A stretch of 43,851 nucleotides of DNA, from positions 1 to 43,851 of the forward strand of contig JAOTYM010000020.1 of the NCBI GenBank assembly GCA_029861845.1, given 5' to 3'. Within the stretch, counting starts at the first letter, position 1, and each line of letters begins with the position of its first letter. The position numbers and the translations under genes were made by a program. The notes beneath the pieces were generated by a model, which saw only the letters and a list, made by a program, of their open reading frames with translations, searched no databases and had not been told where the DNA came from. Positions 17,545 to 24,827 of this stretch are shown piece by piece. The stretch comes from Gammaproteobacteria bacterium. Its GTDB lineage: Bacteria; Pseudomonadota; Gammaproteobacteria; Acidiferrobacterales; SPGG2.

Positions 17545-18693
17545 TCAAGAGACGGGGATGCTCTTTTCTGGATCATAGAAGGGGAAAGGCACAATCATGG
17601 CCTGTCTTTCTCCCTTGGGTATTTCTACGTCAAGCCTTGTACCCTCGCGGCTATGTTCCAGGTCCACGATCGCGATGCCGATATTTTTTTTCAAACGAGG
17701 TGAGTAAACACTCGAAGTTAGTTTGCCGACATGTCGGTCGTTATGGAACATAGCCCAGGGGTGTTCGTTACCTGCGCCCAGCGATGTGCCATCGATTTCT
17801 AGGCCAACCAGCTGTCGTTTTACGCCTTCGGTCTTAATCCTTTGCAATGCCGGCTTGCCAATAAAATTAGCTTCTTGATCGAGATCAACAAATTTCCCGA
17901 AGCCGAGTTCAAAAGGATTTTCGCTTAGCGTTATATCGGAGCCGTAGGACAACAGGCCGCCCTCGATTCGGCGAATATGTGAAGGTGCGCAGGGGCCAAT
18001 ATTATAGGGCTTGCCGGCCTCCATCACTGTTTCCCAAAGTCTATCCCCATGCTGGTTATCGCGCAGAAAGATTTCATAACCACGCTCGCTACTCCAGCCA
18101 GTCCGCGACACCACTACCGGTATGCCATGCAAATCCGTTTCCTTAAACCAGAAGTAACGAAGATCATTGATCCGATCACCAAACAATGGACGCATTACCA
18201 ATGTGGACTTGGGTCCTTGTACTTGCAGCGGCGATACGTCGGGTTCAGTGATGTTTACATTAAACTCTGAATTCACAGCGATGCCCTGTGCCCACAGCAA
18301 TACATCTGAATCGGCTAGCGACAACCAAAAGTGATTCTCACCCAGGCGCAGCAGAACGGGATCATTGATGATGCCGCCTTCCTCGTTTGTAATGAATACA
18401 TACTTACATTGACCGACCTTGCATTTGGACAGATTCCGTGGCGTCAACATTTGCACAAAGCGTGCGGCATCTGGGCCCGTTACCTCGACCTGACGTTGGC
18501 CGGCAACATCCCATAGTGTGACGTCATTGACCAACCGCCAATAGTCAGTAACACGGTCTTCATAGTACAGAGGCATGTAGGTATGGTTGTAGACGGTGTA
18601 TGCATTACAGCCATAGCGACGGGTGGCATCGAAAAAAGGTGACTTGCGTACGCGTGGTCCAAACGCAGTTAAGGGCTCTTTATCTACACTCAT
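17545..18693 (-). CDS. GcvT-family THF-dependent methyltransferase, DmdA (DMSP demethylase)-like
   Basis: This is a 382-residue aminomethyltransferase-fold protein. Its segments YTVYNH, LWDVAGQRQVEVTGPDA, MLTPRNLSKCK, INDPVLLRL, EPDVSPLQVQGPKS, SRTGWSSERGYEIFL and IEGGLLSYGSD resemble DmdA more than the glycine-cleavage T protein, in length as well. DmdA transfers a methyl group from dimethylsulfoniopropionate to tetrahydrofolate. The gene follows an MttB-superfamily gene by 53 bp, and related GcvT-like proteins may take methyl groups from quaternary amines, so its substrate may be DMSP or a betaine. No glycine-cleavage H or P genes are present. The family call is firm; the substrate is not. 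Confidence 0.82.
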   Translation of the reverse strand: MSVDKEPLTAFGPRVRKSPFFDATRRYGCNAYTVYNHTYMPLYYEDRVTDYWRLVNDVTLWDVAGQRQVEVTGPDAARFVQMLTPRNLSKCKVGQCKYVFITNEEGGIINDPVLLRLGENHFWLSLADSDVLLWAQGIAVNSEFNVNITEPDVSPLQVQGPKSTLVMRPLFGDRINDLRYFWFKETDLHGIPVVVSRTGWSSERGYEIFLRDNQHGDRLWETVMEAGKPYNIGPCAPSHIRRIEGGLLSYGSDITLSENPFELGFGKFVDLDQEANFIGKPALQRIKTEGVKRQLVGLEIDGTSLGAGNEHPWAMFHNDRHVGKLTSSVYSPRLKKNIGIAIVDLEHSREGTRLDVEIPKGERQAMIVPFPFYDPEKSIPVS

Positions 18694-18746
18694 AGCAGCA
18701 GTTCGGTGACTAGTCGACCGAGATACAATTCTCCATGCGGTTTAGC

Positions 18747-20297
18747 CTAAACGTTAGAATCGGGGAAAGCGCTCTTACGGCGTGTCATGAAGTCCTGTAG
18801 TGCGTCGTCCACGGCCGCATCAAGAACTGGTGCCTCGTAGTCTTCGAGCATTTGTTTCCATATCTTATTGGCGCGTTGCGCCGCATCCATATTACCTTCT
18901 GACTGCCATTGCTCAAAGCTATTATTGTCGGCGATATTCGAACGATAGAAAGCCGTTTCAAAATTGGCCTGCGTGTGGGCACAACCGAGAAAATGTTGCC
19001 CGGGCCCGACTTCGCGAATGGCGTCCATGGCCTGACCGTTTTCAGACAGATCTACGCCATTCAAGAACACTTGCGCCATGCCTGCTTGATCAGCATCCAT
19101 GATGAATTTTTCGTAACCCATGGCCAAACCGCCTTCGAGCCAACCGGCGGTGTGAAGAACAAAGTTTACGCCGGCAAGAATAGTTGGCTGTAATGTGTTG
19201 GCGCTCTCGTAGGCGGCTTGTGCATCGGGAATCTTGGATGCGCATAATGCGCCGCCACTGCGAAACGGTACGCCCAAACGTCGTGCCAGGGCCGCCGCAA
19301 TAAACAACACCAAAGATGGTTCCGGAGTTCCGAACGTCGGGGCCCCCGACTGCATTGATATTGAGCTGCCAAATGTCCCGAAAATGACGGGGGCGCCGGG
19401 ACGTACAAGCTGGGTAAAGGCCATGCCGGCCTGCGCCTCGGCAAACAGTTGTGCCACTGTTCCCGCTACCGTAACCGGCGACATCGCTCCCGCGAGTATG
19501 AATGGTGAGATTAAAGTGGCTTGATTGGCACGGGCATATACCTTTGTTGCCGCTAACATTGTGCCATCAAAGGTCATGGGCGAGTTCGCATTGATTAAGC
19601 TAGTAATCACCGCGTTTTTGTCGACAAATTCTTCACCGAAAACAATCTTTGCCATTTCTACGGTGTCTTGGGCGCGCTCAGCCTGCGTTACCGAACCCAT
19701 GAAGGGTTTGTCGCTGTAGCGTATATGGCTATACACCATGTCCAAGTGTCGTTTATTGACCGGGAGATCAACCGGCTCGCAGACGGTACCCCCGGAATGG
19801 TGTATGGCCGGGGATAAGTACGCCAATTTCACAAAGTTGCGAAAATCTTCGATCGTGGCGTAGCGCCGGCCCTCATCGAGGTTACGGATAAACGGCGGTC
19901 CGTACGCGGGCGCGAACACGGTATTGTCGCCGCCGATGGATACGCTGCGGGCTGGATTGCGCGCATGCTGGGTGAATTCCTTTGGCGCCGTTGCCTGGAT
20001 TAAACTGCGACACATACCGCGAGGAAACCGTACGCGCTCACCATCTACGTCAGCGCCGGCATCTTTTAAGATCTGTAGCGCTTCCGGGTCGTCGCGAAAC
20101 TCGATGCCCGTTTCCTGGAGGATGGTTTCGGCGTTGTGCTCGAGCAACTCGAGGCCGTCTTCGCCTAATATCTCGTAAATCGGCAGCTTGCGCGTGATAT
20201 AGGGATTCTGTGCCAGCGGCGGTTTGGCCCGAGCTGCGCGGCGAGCCGCCCGCCCAGCGCCTCGTCTACCCGGCCCTCTATCTTGCACGTCACTCAT
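18747..20297 (-). CDS. Trimethylamine methyltransferase (MttB) superfamily protein, non-pyrrolysine
   Basis: This is a 516-residue protein with an Arg-rich, probably disordered first 25 residues, then PYITRKLPIYEILGEDGLE and a TIM-barrel body (GTFGSSISMQSGAPTFG, LGVPFRSGGALCASKIPDA, GLAMGYEKFIMDADQAGM). These are characteristic of the MttB superfamily. It is read through with sense codons only, so it belongs to the large non-pyrrolysine branch, known members of which demethylate glycine betaine, proline betaine or carnitine using a corrinoid protein. No corrinoid protein or reductive activase is in the window. The adjacent DmdA/GcvT-like gene could supply the folate methyl acceptor. The start has no strong ribosome site. 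Confidence 0.9.
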   Translation of the reverse strand: MSDVQDRGPGRRGAGRAARRAARAKPPLAQNPYITRKLPIYEILGEDGLELLEHNAETILQETGIEFRDDPEALQILKDAGADVDGERVRFPRGMCRSLIQATAPKEFTQHARNPARSVSIGGDNTVFAPAYGPPFIRNLDEGRRYATIEDFRNFVKLAYLSPAIHHSGGTVCEPVDLPVNKRHLDMVYSHIRYSDKPFMGSVTQAERAQDTVEMAKIVFGEEFVDKNAVITSLINANSPMTFDGTMLAATKVYARANQATLISPFILAGAMSPVTVAGTVAQLFAEAQAGMAFTQLVRPGAPVIFGTFGSSISMQSGAPTFGTPEPSLVLFIAAALARRLGVPFRSGGALCASKIPDAQAAYESANTLQPTILAGVNFVLHTAGWLEGGLAMGYEKFIMDADQAGMAQVFLNGVDLSENGQAMDAIREVGPGQHFLGCAHTQANFETAFYRSNIADNNSFEQWQSEGNMDAAQRANKIWKQMLEDYEAPVLDAAVDDALQDFMTRRKSAFPDSNV

Positions 20298-20431
20298 AAC
20301 TTATTCTGACCTTCAAACCTGCCCACATTCTATTCGCTCTGCCATTGTGCCCATAGTCGCCTGGGGCGACGCTCGCATGTGTCTGCGCGTCGTTTGTGCG
20401 TTGCTAAGGACCGTTTTCCGCGCTGGAATGA

Positions 20432-20466
20432 CGCATTGGTGCAAGACACCGTCGCACCGGGATGCG
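20432..20466. repeat. Imperfect inverted repeat in the methyl-cluster control region
   Basis: CGCAT (20432-20436) and GGTGC (20438-20442) pair with GCACC (20454-20458) and ATGCG (20462-20466), leaving a small internal asymmetric loop and an 11-nt apical loop. It has no T tract, so an RNA structure or operator is likelier than a terminator. Confidence 0.45.
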
Positions 20467-20543
20467 CTGGTGGCGCCAGGTCGTGACTACACTCTCGATC
20501 TGCTATCGGGCCAGATTCCTGCTGTGGACTGAATGTGCCCACC

Positions 20544-20567
20544 GCGGCTGGGTACACGCCCAGCCGC
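20544..20567. repeat. Perfect 9-bp hairpin GCGGCTGGG / CCCAGCCGC
   Basis: The arms at 20544-20552 and 20559-20567 are exactly complementary with a TACACG loop. No T-run follows on either strand. Its position about 170 bp before the dehydrogenase-like start makes it a candidate operator or leader-RNA element. Confidence 0.6.
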
Positions 20568-20739
20568 TCATGGTCAGTCCGTTGCCGATGCGACTCGACT
20601 GACGAGGGTAAGGCATTGTGTTGAATGGCACAATCATCGCAAAATGGCCCGTAGGGCGTCATCAACGCGGCCGCCGTTCGATTGGCCGTAGCGGCTCAGA
20701 TAGCCGATAAATAATCAGAAGCGTGCGAGGAGGCTGGGT

Positions 20740-22389
20740 ATGAAAACACATGCACGGGTGGTGGTGATTGGCGGCGGTGTCGTGGGCGTAAGTACGCTTT
20801 ATCACCTCACTAAGAAAGGTTGGTCGGATGTAGTGCTAGTGGAGAAGGCTGACCTTACCCAGGGCTCGACCTGGCATGCCGCTGGCCTCCTTCCCCTGTT
20901 TAACATGAGCTATAGCGTCGGCCAGTTGCACAAGTACAGCGTCGACCTATACAAGATGCTCGAAGCCGAGACCGGCCAGGATGTAGGCTTTCATGTGACC
21001 GGCAACTTACGCCTAGCTACAAATAAAGAGCGCATGGACGGTTGGCAACTAGCCGAGTGGATAGTCGAAGGCGAGCCGGGTATCGACATGCTCGGCGTTG
21101 ATCCACAACGATTCGGTGGATACGCAAACAAACAATACACTAAGCTCAAAAACGAAGAAACCTACGAGCACGTCTTTATCATCCATTATCCCGACGAAGA
21201 GCGGCCGGCGGCGCGCCCGGCCAAGACCAGCCCCTGTCATGACCGCTTGGATGCCCATGGCGCGGTGTGGGGGCAGCGTTATGGTTGGGAACGGCCTAAC
21301 TGGTTTGCACCTAAAGGCGTGAAACGAAAGGACGACTGGAGTTTTCGTCGCAGCAAGTATTGGGAGCATGTCGGCAATGAATGCAAGATCACGCGTGAGC
21401 GGGCTACGATTATCGATATTACTAGTTTTACTAAGCATGAAGTTTCGGGTCCCGGGGCAGAGGCGTATCTCGATCGGGTGGTAGCGCGCAAGTTGCCAAA
21501 GCGCACCGGGCGGGTCAGCCTATCGCACGCATTGACACCCTCGGGTGGTGTGCGTAGCGAGTTCACGACTACACGTTGGGGGCCCAATCGGTTCTATCTA
21601 GTAAGTTCTGGTGCGGCTGAGCGATATGATAACGATTTGTTGGTAAAACAACTCCCCGATGACGGCAGCGTCACATTAAGCAATATAACCACGAGTTATG
21701 GTGTGCTCGTATTAGTTGGCCCGCGATCACGCGATATCCTCAGTAAAGTTACTGACGCAGATCTATCGAATGAAGCATTTCCGTGGCTGACTGGACAGCA
21801 GATCCATGTCGGCGTGGCACCAACGCTCGCGCTTCGAGTGAACTTCGTTGACGAGTTGGGTTGGGAATTGCATCACCCCATCGAATATCAGAACCACATC
21901 TTCGACGCCCTGATGGCAGCCGGCGAGGAGTACAGTATTGGACTTTGCGGTATGCGGGCGATGGATTCCCTCAGGATCGAGAAATCGTATCGCATGTGGG
22001 GTCAAGATCTTACGACCGAATACTCGGCATTCGAGGCCGGCTTGGATCGGTTTATTTATCTCGACAAAGGGGACTTCGTTGGTCGCGACGCGTTAGTGAA
22101 ACAGAAACAAGAGGGTGTGCCGCAGCGTTTTATCACCCTGGACGTCGATGTCGATGACGCCGATGCGCTCGGCAATGAGCCGATATATCAAGGTGGAACC
22201 ATGGTAGGCCGAGCAACAGCAGGGGCCTATGGGCATGTGGTCAAGAAGAGTCTGGCGTTAGCGTATGTTAAACCTGAAACGGCGAATATCGGTACCGCGC
22301 TAGAGATCGAAATCCTCGGCAAGCGGCATCGGGCGACAGTAATTGAAGAGTCACCGTGGGATCCTGAGAACAAGCGACTCAGGGCCTAA
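20740..22389 (+). CDS. Dimethylglycine/sarcosine dehydrogenase-like FAD/GcvT protein with internal in-frame deletion
   Basis: The 549-residue frame begins like a DMGDH-type fusion: VVVIGGGVVGVSTLYHL dinucleotide motif and GSTWHAAGLL covalent-FAD-type segment. It jumps at residue about 100 from NLRLATNKERMDG directly to WQLAEWIVEGEPGIDM. In relatives I know, roughly 260 residues of the FAD-dependent oxidoreductase domain lie between those two segments. The remainder (FAO_M linker, then a GcvT folate-binding domain with SYRMWGQDLTTEYSAFEAG) is complete. Intact enzymes (about 810 residues) oxidise dimethylglycine or sarcosine and pass electrons to ETF, whose genes follow. AGGAGG precedes the ATG. 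The truncated protein is unlikely to bind FAD properly; it may be a decayed enzyme, a folate-only protein or an assembly error. Confidence 0.85.
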   Translation: MKTHARVVVIGGGVVGVSTLYHLTKKGWSDVVLVEKADLTQGSTWHAAGLLPLFNMSYSVGQLHKYSVDLYKMLEAETGQDVGFHVTGNLRLATNKERMDGWQLAEWIVEGEPGIDMLGVDPQRFGGYANKQYTKLKNEETYEHVFIIHYPDEERPAARPAKTSPCHDRLDAHGAVWGQRYGWERPNWFAPKGVKRKDDWSFRRSKYWEHVGNECKITRERATIIDITSFTKHEVSGPGAEAYLDRVVARKLPKRTGRVSLSHALTPSGGVRSEFTTTRWGPNRFYLVSSGAAERYDNDLLVKQLPDDGSVTLSNITTSYGVLVLVGPRSRDILSKVTDADLSNEAFPWLTGQQIHVGVAPTLALRVNFVDELGWELHHPIEYQNHIFDALMAAGEEYSIGLCGMRAMDSLRIEKSYRMWGQDLTTEYSAFEAGLDRFIYLDKGDFVGRDALVKQKQEGVPQRFITLDVDVDDADALGNEPIYQGGTMVGRATAGAYGHVVKKSLALAYVKPETANIGTALEIEILGKRHRATVIEESPWDPENKRLRA

Positions 22390-22443
22390 GATTGACTACT
22401 GGCAAAACGTATCTCGTTGTGGAAAGTTCCTGGGAGGACGGAA

Positions 22444-23196
22444 GTGAAAATATTGGTCGCGGTTAAGCGCGTCGTTGATTACAACGTGAACATACGGGTC
22501 AAGGCGGACGGTTCTGCAGTTGAAACCGCCAATGTCAAAATGTCTATGAACCCTTTCGATGAAGTTGCGGTTGAAAAAGCCATTCGTCTCAAGGAAGCGG
22601 GACTGGCAGAAGAAATCATTGCGGTATCGGTCGGCCCTGAAAAATCCCAAGAAACACTGCGAACCGCTCTGGCAATGGGTGCCGATCGTGGTGTGCACGT
22701 ACGAACCGATATCGACACGGAGCCACTCGCGGTAGCGAAAATTATCAAAGCGATCGTGGAGAAGGAAGAGCCGCAACTTGTTTTATTGGGCAAGCAAGCA
22801 ATAGACGATGATTGTAATCAAACTGCGCAAATGTTATCCGCCCTCCTTGGTTGGTCACAGGGTACCTTTGCGTCCAAATTGGAGATCTCGGGCGGTACGG
22901 CTGAGGTGGTGCGCGAGGTCGATGCCGGGTTGGAAAAGATTTCCATTAAGATGCCGGCCATTGTGAGCGTAGATCTACGTCTCAATGAACCGCGCTATGC
23001 ATCGTTACCCAATATCATGAAGGCCAAGAAGAAACCGATTGACCAATATACCCCAGAAGATCTGGCTATAGATGTCACACCACGAGTAAAAACCCTGAAG
23101 GTCGAGGAACCACCCAAGCGCAGTGCTGGTGTCATCGTCGATAGTGTGGCCGCGCTCATAGATAAACTTAGGAACGAAGCCAAGGTGATTTCATGA
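22444..23196 (+). CDS. etfB: Electron transfer flavoprotein subunit beta
   Basis: The protein has 250 residues from GTG 22444 ([20 protein letters not shown] after initiation), chosen because GGAGG at 22433-22437 is 6 bp upstream and the length equals the family norm. The upstream ATG at 22417 adds nine residues without a ribosome site. Family marks are [37 protein letters not shown] and [20 protein letters not shown] (AMP-binding and interface regions). With EtfA it accepts electrons from acyl-CoA or methylamine dehydrogenases and hands them to ETF-ubiquinone oxidoreductase. It follows the dehydrogenase-like gene and overlaps etfA by 4 bp. Confidence 0.95.
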   Translation: MKILVAVKRVVDYNVNIRVKADGSAVETANVKMSMNPFDEVAVEKAIRLKEAGLAEEIIAVSVGPEKSQETLRTALAMGADRGVHVRTDIDTEPLAVAKIIKAIVEKEEPQLVLLGKQAIDDDCNQTAQMLSALLGWSQGTFASKLEISGGTAEVVREVDAGLEKISIKMPAIVSVDLRLNEPRYASLPNIMKAKKKPIDQYTPEDLAIDVTPRVKTLKVEEPPKRSAGVIVDSVAALIDKLRNEAKVIS

Positions 23197-24128
23197 GTAT
23201 TCTTGTTGTTGCCGAGCACGATAACTCGGAGCTCAAAACTGCTACCTTGAACACAATCGCCGCGGCCCAAAAGGTCGGTGGCGATATTGACTTGTTGGTA
23301 GTTGGGCATGAGTGCAATAGCGTCAGTGAAGCGGCAGCGAAGGTTGTTGGCATATCAAGAGTGCTAGCTGCCGACGCGCCTGAACTTGCTCACCACCTGG
23401 CCGAGAATGTTGCACCTATTTTGGTGAATATCGCCAAGAACTACAGCCATATTTTTGCCCCCGCTACGACGTTCGGTAAGAATATTATGCCGCGAGCCGC
23501 AGCACTACTGGACGTATCACAGATATCGGATATCAGCGACGTTGTTTCCGGCGATACATTTGTGCGCCTAATCTATGCTGGTAACGCCATCGCCACTGTG
23601 CAATCGAGCGATGAGCTCAAACTAGTCACCGTACGTACGACCAAATTTGAACCGGTTGGTGCCGAAGGCGGGTCAGCAACGGTAGAGGCCTTGGCGGGTA
23701 GTGGTGACAGCGGATTGTCTAGCTTTATGGGTCAAGAAGTGACCGAATCTGAACGTCCAGAACTGACAACTGCCAAGGTGGTTATATCAGGTGGCCGAGG
23801 TATGCAGAACGGCGAGAACTTCGCGATGTTGGAAAAGATTGCCGATAAGTTGAATGCCGCTGTGGGCGCGTCGCGAGCAGCCGTTGACGCGGGTTATGTC
23901 CCTAATGAATACCAAGTGGGTCAAACTGGTAAGGTTGTGGCGCCCGATCTATACATCGCGGTGGGTATCTCAGGGGCCATACAACACCTGGCTGGCATGA
24001 AGGATAGCAAAGTCATCGCTGCGATTAACAACGACTCCGAGGCGCCAATATTTCAGGTTGCGGATTATGGGCTAGTCGCCGACCTGTTGACGGCGCTGCC
24101 CGAGTTTCTTGTCGAACTCGAAAAGTAG
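23193..24128 (+). CDS. etfA: Electron transfer flavoprotein subunit alpha
   Basis: The protein has 311 residues. It overlaps etfB by ATGA, so it is coupled. The C-terminal FAD-binding domain shows [56 protein letters not shown] and [19 protein letters not shown], all canonical. It binds the redox FAD of the ETF heterodimer. Immediate linkage to the dimethylglycine-dehydrogenase-like gene suggests this ETF was dedicated to N-methyl-amine oxidation, although a general fatty-acid ETF role cannot be excluded, especially as the linked dehydrogenase is damaged. Confidence 0.95.
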   Translation: MSILVVAEHDNSELKTATLNTIAAAQKVGGDIDLLVVGHECNSVSEAAAKVVGISRVLAADAPELAHHLAENVAPILVNIAKNYSHIFAPATTFGKNIMPRAAALLDVSQISDISDVVSGDTFVRLIYAGNAIATVQSSDELKLVTVRTTKFEPVGAEGGSATVEALAGSGDSGLSSFMGQEVTESERPELTTAKVVISGGRGMQNGENFAMLEKIADKLNAAVGASRAAVDAGYVPNEYQVGQTGKVVAPDLYIAVGISGAIQHLAGMKDSKVIAAINNDSEAPIFQVADYGLVADLLTALPEFLVELEK

Positions 24129-24140
24129 CCCTCCGCGGCT

Positions 24141-24620
24141 ATGTCAGCCCACGATTTTTCGTTCAAGGACATCGATGGGGAGCTGCTCAAGCTGTCGCGC
24201 TTCGCCAGCCAACCGTTATTGATCGTTAATACAGCATCAGAATGCGCTTATACACCACAATACGCCGAGCTTGAGACGTTGTGGACCCGCTATCGAACGA
24301 AGGGGCTCGCGGTGGTCGGTGTGCCATCGAACGATTTCGGTGCCCAAGAGCCAGGTAACGCGGCAGACATCAAGCACTTCTGCCAGACTAACTATGCGGT
24401 CGATTTCCCACTGACCCAAAAGCAACGGGTTATCGGTGCCGATGCGCACCCGTTCTATCAGTGGGTCGTCGACGAGATCGGGGAAGTGGCAGCGCCTAAA
24501 TGGAATTTCCACAAATACCTTATCGGGCCAGATGGTAGCCTCGCTGGTCTTTGGCCGTCAGACGTCTCGCCGCTAGATCTAGCGATTACTGAGGCTATCG
24601 ACGGCCTACTATCACCCTAG
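24141..24620 (+). CDS. Glutathione peroxidase-family protein (BtuE-like)
   Basis: The protein has 159 residues. The peroxidatic Cys35 sits in NTASECAYTPQY, with Gln69 (NDFGAQEPG) and Trp121-Asn122 (KWNFHKYLI) completing the catalytic tetrad. The Cys form, lacking the selenocysteine of animal enzymes, usually uses thioredoxin. It reduces hydrogen or lipid peroxides. The gene starts 12 bp after etfA and may be co-transcribed, fitting peroxide produced by nearby flavin oxidases. Note ECAY replaces the more common KCGF at the active-site loop. Confidence 0.92.
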   Translation: MSAHDFSFKDIDGELLKLSRFASQPLLIVNTASECAYTPQYAELETLWTRYRTKGLAVVGVPSNDFGAQEPGNAADIKHFCQTNYAVDFPLTQKQRVIGADAHPFYQWVVDEIGEVAAPKWNFHKYLIGPDGSLAGLWPSDVSPLDLAITEAIDGLLSP

Positions 24621-24773
24621 AAAATCGACGCCCAGGCCTTGTTTTAGGCTTGTTTCGGCTGGCATGGCGATGCGCGGATCCAGGGATGGTGGCTCTGGGC
24701 AGCGGCGTCATGGGCGGTGCCCATCAGCTATAGTTATCCCTAGAAAAGCTCGTGGACGTGGGGCCTATAACCA

Positions 24774-24779
24774 TATAAT
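24774..24779 (+). promoter_or_regulatory. Possible -10 element upstream of fimV
   Basis: A perfect TATAAT lies about 50 bp before the fimV ATG. The best upstream match is TGGACG at 24753-24758 with a short 15-bp spacer, so the pairing is weak. This 207-bp gap otherwise shows no gene. Confidence 0.35.
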
Positions 24780-24827
24780 CGATAAGCCATTGACGGCGAG
24801 GCAGGAGGGGGACAACGGGCATACGCT

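Larger units (their letters stand above)
20298..20739. promoter_or_regulatory. 442-bp divergent intergenic region with several inverted repeats
   Basis: This gap separates the starts of the MttB-like (minus) and dehydrogenase-like (plus) genes, and no convincing coding frame is seen. It contains a 9-bp perfect hairpin at 20544-20567 and an imperfect hairpin at 20432-20466, listed separately. A strong AGGAGG lies about 5-10 bases before the plus-strand start at 20740. It probably holds promoters for both demethylation operons and a regulator-binding or structured-RNA element. Confidence 0.5.

Noticed and set aside
17545-18693. Glycine-cleavage T protein (gcvT proper)
   Set aside because: Sequence segments fit DmdA-like proteins better and there is no gcvH or gcvP nearby; the substrate was left open.
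18747-20297. Pyrrolysine-containing MttB
   Set aside because: The frame is open with ordinary sense codons across the whole length and no pyl genes are seen, so it is a non-pyrrolysine homologue.
20330-20665. Minus-strand 111-residue frame in the divergent intergenic region
   Set aside because: Basic, low-similarity translation with no ribosome site, crossing two inverted repeats; not supported as a gene.
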